Source: an uncultured Verrucomicrobiota bacterium | Lineage (GTDB): Bacteria; Verrucomicrobiota; Kiritimatiellia; RFP12; UBA1067 | Reading direction: 5' to 3' | NCBI GenBank assembly: GCA_945613785.1 | Contig: CALZAJ010000027.1 | Span: 1-12,403 of the forward strand | Length of the DNA stretch: 12,403 nt | In this document: positions 6,834 to 12,403 of the stretch, piece after piece | How the letters are laid out: each line of letters begins with the position of its first letter | Numbering within the stretch: the first letter of the stretch is position 1 | Translations under genes and position numbers: made by a program | The notes under the pieces: model-generated | What the model saw: the letters and a program-made list of their open reading frames with translations, nothing else | Told to the model about the DNA's origin: nothing | Databases searched by the model: none

Positions 6834-8501
6834 ATGAGCGACACGAACACCATGCCGGCCAGCGTCCGGCGTTATGCGAAGTACCTGCTGGTTATGGCGG
6901 GATTGGGCGGACTCATCTACGGCATTGATGTCGGCGTTATTGCCGCGGCCCTGCCTTATATCCGCAACACGTCCAACTACTCGGCGGTGCAGCTGGGCTT
7001 CGTGGTGGGCGCGGTGCTCTGGGGTTCGGTTCTCTCGTCGCTGTTCGCGGGTTCGCTCGCCGAGCTCTTCGGCCGTAAGAAAATCATCATTGCATCCGCC
7101 TTCTGCTTTTTCATCTCCATCCCGGTGATCTGTCTCTCGGGTCTGACGGACGGCGGCAGCTTCATTCTCCTGACGGTCGGCCGTACGCTTCAGGGCGCCT
7201 CGGCGGGTCTCGTCGGCGTGGTCATCCCGATGTACCTTGCCGAGTGTCTTGACTCTGACAGCCGTGGCAAGGGCACGGGCATGTTCCAGCTGCTCCTGAC
7301 GATTGGTCTTGCCTTTGCGGCCGTCATCGGTCTCGTCGTGACGGGTCTGGTCGGTGACTCCGACAAGGTGGTCAAGGCGAAGGCGCTTGAGAACAACGTG
7401 ATTGTCTACGAGCAGAAGGTCGATGAGAACCAGGAGCTTGTCTGGGCCGATGCGGACAAGAAGGTTCCGGTCTATGTGATGGACGAGCAGGGCCAGCCGA
7501 AGCCGAAGCTGGACAAGGACGGCAACAAGATCGCCGACCTCGACAAGGTTGATTTCGCGATGATCAAGTCGTGGGTCAAGCCCGAGCAGCTCAAGGGCTG
7601 GGCGATGGCCTGGCAGATCATCTTCCTGTGCTCGGCCGTTCCGGGTCTCATCCTCTTCCTCGGTGCCTTTGGCCTGAAGGAATCCCCGCGTTGGCTCTAC
7701 AAGAACAACCGCAAGGCTGAGGCTCTGGCTTCGCTCGCCGCGAACAACGGCAACGAGAAGGCGAAAATCATCCTCGATGAGATGATTGCCGCGGACAAGG
7801 CGGCCGAAGAGGAGAAAGCCGCTGTCGCGGCGGCTTCCCAGGGCGATACGCTCTTCCAGCGCAAGTACGTCTATCCGTTCTGCCTGGCGGTCGTCATCCT
7901 TGCCTGCAACCAGACGACGGGCATCAACTCGGTCCTCAACTACACGGTCGACATCTTCAAGGCGACGGGTATGGAGGGCGTCTTCGCGAACTTCTCCGAT
8001 CTCGCGATCAAGCTCGTGAACGTCTTCATGACGATCGTCGCCTGCGCGCTCGTGGACAAGAAGGGCCGCAAGTTCCTGCTGAAGCTCGGCACCTCGGGCA
8101 TCATCCTCGGTCTCTGCGGCGTGGCGACGATGTTCCTTCTGATCACGAAGGGCGTTGTCACCGCCTCGATGACGACGGGCGTGATCTCGACGGCATTCTT
8201 CTTCATGTTCATCGCGTTCTACGCGGTCGGTCCGGGCGTCTGCGTCTGGCTCGCCTTGTCCGAGCTTATGCCGACCCGCATCCGTGCGACGGGCATGTCC
8301 ATCGCGATGATCATCAACCAGGGTGTCTCCGCGACGATCGCGACGATCTTCCCGGCCTGGAAGGATGCCTGGGGCTTCCCGGCGGTCTTCTACACCCTGG
8401 CGGGCTTCACTGTGGTCTACTTCATCACCGCGGCGTTCTTCCTGCCCGAGACCAAGGGCAAGACGCTTGAGGAGATTGAGAAGTACTTCACCAAGAAATA
8501 A
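6834..8501 (+). CDS. MFS sugar porter with a large loop 5-6 insert
   Basis: This inner-membrane transporter of the major facilitator superfamily, sugar porter family (XylE/GalP/GLUT type), is likely a proton-coupled sugar importer. Family signatures are GGLIYGIDVGVIAAALPYI (25-43, TM1), LFGRKK (78-83, TM2-3 loop), ESPRWL (283-288) after TM6, NQTTGINSVLNY (359-370, TM7 sugar-binding motif), SELMPTRIRATGMS (476-489) and PETKGKTLEEIE (538-549). Twelve membrane segments are expected. At 555 residues it is about 80 longer than typical bacterial members; the excess is a charged segment at about 175-255 between TM5 and TM6, which the known topology places outside the cytoplasm. ATG 6834 follows a weak AGGG. 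Codon bias is strong, suggesting high expression. Sugar specificity cannot be read from the sequence. Confidence 0.93.
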   Translation: MSDTNTMPASVRRYAKYLLVMAGLGGLIYGIDVGVIAAALPYIRNTSNYSAVQLGFVVGAVLWGSVLSSLFAGSLAELFGRKKIIIASAFCFFISIPVICLSGLTDGGSFILLTVGRTLQGASAGLVGVVIPMYLAECLDSDSRGKGTGMFQLLLTIGLAFAAVIGLVVTGLVGDSDKVVKAKALENNVIVYEQKVDENQELVWADADKKVPVYVMDEQGQPKPKLDKDGNKIADLDKVDFAMIKSWVKPEQLKGWAMAWQIIFLCSAVPGLILFLGAFGLKESPRWLYKNNRKAEALASLAANNGNEKAKIILDEMIAADKAAEEEKAAVAAASQGDTLFQRKYVYPFCLAVVILACNQTTGINSVLNYTVDIFKATGMEGVFANFSDLAIKLVNVFMTIVACALVDKKGRKFLLKLGTSGIILGLCGVATMFLLITKGVVTASMTTGVISTAFFFMFIAFYAVGPGVCVWLALSELMPTRIRATGMSIAMIINQGVSATIATIFPAWKDAWGFPAVFYTLAGFTVVYFITAAFFLPETKGKTLEEIEKYFTKK

Positions 8502-9341
8502 TTGAAGTTCCGTTTCCTAGGTACAGGTACTTCGGTCGGGGTGCCGCAGATCGGCTGTGACTGTCCGGTCTGCACCTCGGCCGACCCGCGCGACAAGCGC
8601 CGCAGATGCGGCGCTTATGTCGTTTCCGGGGACGCGGCGTTTCTGATCGACACGCCGCCCGAGCTGCGGTTGGCGTGCGTCGAGTGCGGCGTCAAGAAGG
8701 TCGATGCGGTCCTCCTGACGCATGCGCACATGGATCATGTGGCGGCTTTCGATGACATCCGCCGCTTCAATACCCTGAACGGCACGAAGGTTCCGTGCTC
8801 GCCCGGCGAACCCGAATACCGCGGGTTGCCGTTCCGCATCGTCGGCAAGCCGCTGCCGTGCTATGCGTTGCCCGAGACGATTGGGACGATGCGCCAGATC
8901 TTCCCGTACATCTCCGCGGCGGGCGGGACGAACGGACTCTTCCGTCCGCAAATCGACTTCCTTGACAACACGCAGGCCTTTGCGCTTGGCAACCTGCGGG
9001 TCGAGGCGCTGCGGGTGGAGCATTCCTTCCCGTGTTGCGGCTACCTGTTGGAAGAGCGCGCGGGCGGACGCCTCGGGTACATCAGCGACTGTCATGAGAT
9101 TTCCGACGCGGCGATTGAGAAGCTGAGGGGCGTGGACGTGATGGTCTTGAACTGCCTGCGCGTCCGCGAGCATCCGACGCATCTTTCCCTTGAGCGCGCG
9201 AAGGGCTATCTCGCACGAATCGCCCCGAAGAAGGCGTACCTGATCCACATGTGCCATGATTTCACCCATGTGCGCTGGTTGGAGATGCTGGCGGGGACGG
9301 AAATTGAGCCGGCCTATGACGGGCTGGAGCTTCAGGTGTGA
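8502..9341 (+). CDS. PhnP-like metallo-beta-lactamase-fold hydrolase
   Basis: This 279-residue protein belongs to the metallo-beta-lactamase superfamily and resembles PhnP-type cyclic phosphodiesterases. The active-site motif HAHMDH is at 74-79 (H74, H76, D78, H79). Further likely ligands are H174 (VEHSF), D196 (ISDCHE) and H249 or H252 (HMCHDF). The N-terminus has the PhnP-like glycine loop GTGTSVGVPQ and a CDCPVC cluster (C19, C21, C24), the kind of site that binds a structural zinc in PhnP. No phn genes are nearby, so a role in phosphonate use is not supported; the substrate is probably another cyclic phosphodiester. The start is TTG at 8502, directly after the porter's TAA and without a Shine-Dalgarno site, which suggests translational coupling. 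The family motif begins at residue 3 (FRFLGTGTS), so no later start fits. Confidence 0.88.
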   Translation: MKFRFLGTGTSVGVPQIGCDCPVCTSADPRDKRRRCGAYVVSGDAAFLIDTPPELRLACVECGVKKVDAVLLTHAHMDHVAAFDDIRRFNTLNGTKVPCSPGEPEYRGLPFRIVGKPLPCYALPETIGTMRQIFPYISAAGGTNGLFRPQIDFLDNTQAFALGNLRVEALRVEHSFPCCGYLLEERAGGRLGYISDCHEISDAAIEKLRGVDVMVLNCLRVREHPTHLSLERAKGYLARIAPKKAYLIHMCHDFTHVRWLEMLAGTEIEPAYDGLELQV

Positions 9342-9347
9342 TATAAT
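9339..9347 (+). promoter_or_regulatory. Extended -10 TGATATAAT overlapping the upstream stop codon
   Basis: The TGA stop of the PhnP-like gene (9339-9341) is also the TGn extension of a perfect TATAAT (9342-9347). The predicted +1 is about 9354, giving a ~21-nt leader that contains the GGAGG Shine-Dalgarno site (9365-9369) used by the ATG at 9375. No -35 match is visible. It differs from the leaderless sites in leaving room for a ribosome binding site. Confidence 0.75.
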
Positions 9348-9374
9348 GTAGGGACTTTTCGAATGGAGGATCGG

Positions 9375-10205
9375 ATGAAGAAGAACTTGTTGCTTGTCCT
9401 GACGCTGCTGACGACGTCGCTGTTCGCGGCGACGCCGACCGAGATCACGATCGATCTCAAGCTCGACGAGCTGGACTATGTCTCGGGCGAGCGCGTCCGT
9501 GGCGTCATCGACGTCAAGAACCTGGCGCCTGAGAAGGTGAGCGTCGGCTATCCGAGCTCGAAGGACCGTCTGTTCGTCGAGGTCTATCGGTCGTCCGACA
9601 TGCTCCAGTTGGAGCGCACCAATGAGCGTCCGTTCGTCTCACCGTTCCGTGTCGACGCCAACGAGGGTCAGAAGCTCGAGGTCTTTCTCGCGTCCCACTA
9701 TGCGCTTCAGACGCAGGGCCGCTACCTGGCCCGTCCGGTCCTGGTGCACCGCGGCATGCGCTTCGAAGGGCAGTACCGGGCTTTTGACATCGTGCCGGGC
9801 ATGAAAATCACGAATGCCCTCCAGATGTTCAAGAACCACGAGGGCCTGACCCGCGAGTTCGAGCTCGTCCATTGGAGCCGCAAGGGCCGTGAGCACCTCT
9901 TCCTGACGGCGACGGACCGTGGTGCGAGCGAGCGCCGTTGGCGCGCGTTCGACGTCGGCGTCATGATGCGCATCACGAAGCCGATTATCTCCATCATGCC
10001 CGGCGGCGAGGTCATCGTGCTCCATCGCAGCGGGCCTGATTCCTTCATCCGCAGCGAGTTCTGGTCGTTGCCGGACGCGCTGGAGTTCCACGACCGCCAG
10101 CGTGTGCACGATCCCGAAACGGCGGCCCAGAGCAGCGTCCAGGAGATGTACAACAAGGGCGGCGGCGTGAAACCGGCGGACCGTCCCTGGTGGAAGTTCT
10201 GGTGA
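9375..10205 (+). CDS. Secreted protein of unknown function ending in WWKFW
   Basis: I do not recognise this 276-residue protein. Residues 1-19 form a clear Sec signal peptide (MKKNLLLVLTLLTTSLFAA), with likely cleavage near A18/A19 and no lipobox cysteine, so a periplasmic or secreted product is expected. The region after it (TEITIDLKLDELDYVSGERVRGVIDVKN and on, in pieces up to about 145) alternates in the way of an Ig-like beta sandwich. A second beta-rich part follows, and the tail ends in PWWKFW. No catalytic motif is evident. The mature protein lacks cysteine. Start choice: GGAGG at 9365-9369 sits 5 nt before ATG 9375; the in-frame ATG at 9363 overlaps that site and would place four residues in front of the signal peptide. 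tsaD starts 19 bp after its stop. Confidence 0.85.
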   Translation: MKKNLLLVLTLLTTSLFAATPTEITIDLKLDELDYVSGERVRGVIDVKNLAPEKVSVGYPSSKDRLFVEVYRSSDMLQLERTNERPFVSPFRVDANEGQKLEVFLASHYALQTQGRYLARPVLVHRGMRFEGQYRAFDIVPGMKITNALQMFKNHEGLTREFELVHWSRKGREHLFLTATDRGASERRWRAFDVGVMMRITKPIISIMPGGEVIVLHRSGPDSFIRSEFWSLPDALEFHDRQRVHDPETAAQSSVQEMYNKGGGVKPADRPWWKFW

Positions 10206-10224
10206 CGTCGTTCGGTTTCATGGT

Positions 10225-11355
10225 ATGAATATCCTTGGCATTGAGACGAGTTGTGACGAAACCGCGGCGGCGGTCGTCCGTGACGGACGCGAGGTCCTGG
10301 CGAACGTCGTCTACACGCAGATCCCTCTGCATCAGCCCTATGGCGGTGTCGTCCCGGAGATTGCCTCCCGCGCCCACATTGAGAAGATCACGGAGGTGAT
10401 TCGTGCTTGTCTGGACCAGTTCAAGTCTGCGGCTCCGGACGGAAAAATCGATGCTGTTGCGGTGACTTACGGTGCGGGACTTTCACCTGCGCTGATCGTC
10501 GGACTCAACGCGGCGAAGGGGCTGGCGATGTCCCTGGGCGTCCCTCTGATCGGCATCAACCACATCGAGGCCCATCTGCATACGCCGTTTCTCTTCGATT
10601 CGGCCGACCTGTCCACGCCCGGCGCTTCGACGCTGCAGGACCCGCGTGAACTGAGTCCGGCCCTCGGCCTGGCGATTTCGGGCGGGCACACCAACTGGAT
10701 CGACATTCCCGAGTACGGAACGTACGAGATCATCGGCCAGACCCTGGATGATGCGGCGGGCGAGGCCTTTGACAAGGCCGCAAAGCTGCTCGGGCTCGGC
10801 TATCCGGGCGGACCCAAGATCGACAAGATTGCCCGCGAGTATCTCGCCTCCACCTCACCCCAGTCCAACCCCACGGGCACCCTCACACCCCCACGCCCGC
10901 TCCCTCTCATTCCATTCCCGAAGGGGCATCCGCGGGAGGGCGTGACGGCCTTGGCCGGGCTTCCCGCCGAGTTGTGTGTGTCGTTTTCGGGGCTCAAGAC
11001 GGCGCTTTTGCGTTATGTCCAGAAGGAACAGCCGGGCGAGGCTGAGATTCCCCGTGTTGTGGCGTCCTATCAGGAGGCGATTGTCCAGGCCGTGGCGGAA
11101 CGGACGCGCAATGCGCTCAAGCGTCGCAACTACAAGGCGCTCATCTTGGGCGGCGGCGTCTCGCTCAACAGTCGTGTCCGCGCCGTTCTATCCGAGGTCT
11201 GTGCCCGCGCGAAGATTCCGCTTCTGATGGCCAAGCCGAAGTATTGCGGGGACAATGGTGCGATGATCGCGGGCCTGGCCTATTTTCGCCGCAACCTCGT
11301 CGGTGAAGAGGCGATGCGTCTGGATGTTCACCCGTCGCTCGAGGCGGGTGACTGA
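10225..11355 (+). CDS. tsaD: tRNA N6-adenosine threonylcarbamoyltransferase TsaD
   Basis: TsaD (Kae1/YgjD family) transfers the threonylcarbamoyl group from TC-AMP to A37 of tRNAs that read ANN codons, working with TsaB and TsaE in the cytoplasm. Signatures are GIETSCDET (5-13), the metal-binding HIEAH (H113, H117), ISGGHTN (151-157), SFSGLKTALL (253-262), GGGVSLNSR (309-317) and CGDNGAMIA (341-349, D343 the third metal ligand). At 376 residues it is about 30-40 longer than usual. The excess lies in two Pro/Ser/Thr-rich stretches, about 124-144 just before ISGGHT and about 207-230 before the SFSGLKT segment; the frame is intact and all active-site residues are kept. ATG 10225 fits the family N-terminus exactly, although no Shine-Dalgarno site is visible. 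Confidence 0.96.
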   Translation: MNILGIETSCDETAAAVVRDGREVLANVVYTQIPLHQPYGGVVPEIASRAHIEKITEVIRACLDQFKSAAPDGKIDAVAVTYGAGLSPALIVGLNAAKGLAMSLGVPLIGINHIEAHLHTPFLFDSADLSTPGASTLQDPRELSPALGLAISGGHTNWIDIPEYGTYEIIGQTLDDAAGEAFDKAAKLLGLGYPGGPKIDKIAREYLASTSPQSNPTGTLTPPRPLPLIPFPKGHPREGVTALAGLPAELCVSFSGLKTALLRYVQKEQPGEAEIPRVVASYQEAIVQAVAERTRNALKRRNYKALILGGGVSLNSRVRAVLSEVCARAKIPLLMAKPKYCGDNGAMIAGLAYFRRNLVGEEAMRLDVHPSLEAGD

Positions 11356-11360
11356 CGCGT

Positions 11361-11411
11361 GGCCGGGGTCAGCTTTTCGTGCGCGAACCCGGCCTGGTTT
11401 CACCTCTTTTT
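11361..11411 (+). terminator. Possible weak terminator after tsaD
   Basis: GGCCGGGGTC (11361-11370) can pair with GAACCCGGCC (11385-11394) in a stem of 7 bp, one mismatch and 2 bp, with a 14-nt loop. A short T run comes only at 11407-11411, 12 nt after the stem, so this is not a canonical intrinsic terminator. It lies just upstream of the next promoter. Confidence 0.4.
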
Positions 11412-11433
11412 AACACTTGCTTAATCGGTATTT

Positions 11434-11442
11434 TGATATAAT
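11434..11442 (+). promoter_or_regulatory. Extended -10 TGATATAAT, predicted leaderless start
   Basis: TGA followed by a perfect TATAAT (11437-11442) sits 8 nt before ATG 11451. The predicted +1 is about 11449. A TTGCTT at 11417-11422 is only 14 bp upstream, too close for a normal -35. The surrounding stretch from 11401 is A+T-rich, and there is no Shine-Dalgarno site. Confidence 0.8.
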
Positions 11443-11450
11443 ATCCCATA

Positions 11451-12403
11451 ATGAAAGTGTATGTTGCATTGGCGGGTTTTGCCTTCGCCATCTTGGCCTT
11501 TGCCGCGGTCTGGCTCGGGGGTCTGAACCAGGACGAGGGGTGGTATCTCTATGCCGCGCAACTGGTGGGTGAGGGCAAGATGCTCTACCGTGATTTCTTT
11601 TACACGCAGGGCCCGGCGATGCCGATCATTTACGCGCCGTTTGCCTGGGTCTGGCGTGGCGCGGGGCTTCTCGGCGCCCGTTTGTTGACCTGCGGTCTCG
11701 GCCTGCTTGCGATCCTGTTCGCTGCGTCGTTGGCGCGACTCCTCGTGCCGGAGGGGAAGCGTGCGTTGGCGGGCGTGATGACCTTCCTGTTGCTCGGGTG
11801 CAACCTCTACCACATCTACTACTCGTCGATTCCGAAGACCTACGCGCTGGCTTCGCTCTTCGTGATGATGGGCTATTATCTTCTCGCGTGTGCCTTCACC
11901 GAGCGCGGTCGGCGCTTCAGTGCGGTGTTGCTCTTTGTCAGCGGCTTGTCGCTCGCGTTCGCCGCGGGTACGCGCATCAGTCTCGGCCTTCTGCTGGCGG
12001 TTTGCGGTTTCGGTCTGTTGTTGGCGTTCCGTCGTTACGGCTGGAGCTTCTTCTGGTTCGGCCTGGGCGGGGCGTTGGGTCTGCTGGCGGTCTATGGTCC
12101 GTTCGTTTTCGATTCGCACGCCTTTGCGGGGCTTTGCGCGGCGCAGAAGTACCATGCCGCGCGCGGCGGGTTCGATCCGGTTTTCACGATCGGCAGCTTC
12201 AGCCGCCTCGTCCGGTGGTATCTGCCGATCTTCGTGTTGCTGGGGCTTGGCGTGTTCGGGCTCATCGTCTCCCGTCGCAAGTTGCGTGAGGCGGTCGGGC
12301 TTGTGCCGTGTCTGGCGCTGGTCGGCTTTCTGCTGGTTTTCGGCGTGCAGATGCTGGCGCCGTTCCCGTACGAGGACTATCAGGTTCCGGTGATGGGTCT
12401 GCT
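11451..12403 (+). CDS. GT-C-type membrane glycosyltransferase (3' end outside window)
   Basis: An open frame runs from ATG 11451 to the window end without a stop (317 codons). The product is very hydrophobic, with a first membrane segment at about 4-24 followed by an external-loop motif LNQDEGWYLYAAQLV (25-39, acidic pair D28-E29) and YRDFFYTQGPAMP. This arrangement, an acidic pair just after TM1, followed by a YRDFF-type loop and many further membrane segments, is typical of GT-C glycosyltransferases of the PMT/ArnT type (GT39-like). Those use polyprenyl-phosphate sugars on the outer face of the inner membrane. Donor and acceptor cannot be told. The ATG lies 8 nt after a -10 box, so the mRNA is probably leaderless. 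Reading frames on the opposite strand and in other frames here are shadows. Confidence 0.8.
   Translation, partial: MKVYVALAGFAFAILAFAAVWLGGLNQDEGWYLYAAQLVGEGKMLYRDFFYTQGPAMPIIYAPFAWVWRGAGLLGARLLTCGLGLLAILFAASLARLLVPEGKRALAGVMTFLLLGCNLYHIYYSSIPKTYALASLFVMMGYYLLACAFTERGRRFSAVLLFVSGLSLAFAAGTRISLGLLLAVCGFGLLLAFRRYGWSFFWFGLGGALGLLAVYGPFVFDSHAFAGLCAAQKYHAARGGFDPVFTIGSFSRLVRWYLPIFVLLGLGVFGLIVSRRKLREAVGLVPCLALVGFLLVFGVQMLAPFPYEDYQVPVMGL

Noticed and set aside
9363..9374. Upstream ATG for the secreted protein
   Set aside because: It overlaps the GGAGG that serves ATG 9375 and adds residues MEDR ahead of a typical signal peptide beginning MKKN.
11421..12155. Antisense frame of 244 codons rich in Arg, Glu and Gln
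   Set aside because: It is opposite the GT-C membrane protein, whose frame has membrane segments, a DE motif and a promoter at its start. The Arg/Gln-rich composition is the mirror of hydrophobic codons.
1..12403. CRISPR array, phage, transposon or defence system
   Set aside because: No regularly spaced repeats, integrase, transposase, nuclease or toxin-antitoxin-like gene is present; all eleven genes are housekeeping, transport or envelope-type genes on one strand.

Overview
The window is a G+C-rich bacterial chromosome segment with eleven genes, all on the + strand and tightly packed. Most are housekeeping genes: translation (fusA, map, tsaD), cell wall (murG) and nucleotide metabolism (adk, nadK, a uridine-kinase-type nucleoside kinase). 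The rest are a sugar porter, a PhnP-like metallohydrolase, two exported proteins of unknown function and a truncated GT-C-type membrane protein. No rRNA, tRNA, CRISPR, phage or transposon gene was seen. The gene mix, and an exported protein with a Gln/Asp-rich region and a Bat-operon-like C-terminal tail ending in DW, suggest an uncultivated member of the PVC group (Verrucomicrobiota/Kiritimatiellota, perhaps gut-derived). That is an inference from general appearance, since there is no phylogenetic marker RNA here.

Layout. Positions 3-764 hold the 3' end of fusA, closed by a textbook intrinsic terminator (785-822). Next come the exported BatC-like protein (851-2269) and, behind a leader made of 8-bp AATCAAAC repeats, murG (2350-3423). 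adk (3450-4082) has its own promoter and is followed after 2 bp by map, which starts with TTG. A 181-bp gap precedes nadK (5037-5831), which is closely followed by the nucleoside kinase (5848-6780). The sugar porter (6834-8501) has its own promoter and abuts the PhnP-like gene (8502-9341) with no spacer. A secreted protein of unknown function (9375-10205), tsaD (10225-11355) and the start of the GT-C membrane protein (11451 to the window end) complete the window.

Regulation is the most distinctive aspect. Five intergenic sites carry the same extended -10 box, TGnTATAAT, mostly without a good -35. At three of them (before 851, 3450 and 11451) the box sits only 7-8 nt from the ATG, so transcription should begin at or within about 2 nt of the start codon, and none of these genes has a Shine-Dalgarno sequence. 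Other genes (map, nadK, the nucleoside kinase, the 276-aa secreted protein) have clear Shine-Dalgarno sites. The segment therefore appears to mix leaderless and leadered mRNAs.

I do not see a new defence, mobile or biosynthetic system. The most unusual points are the leaderless promoter set, the murG leader repeat, an extracytoplasmic insert in the sugar porter and two low-complexity insertions in TsaD.
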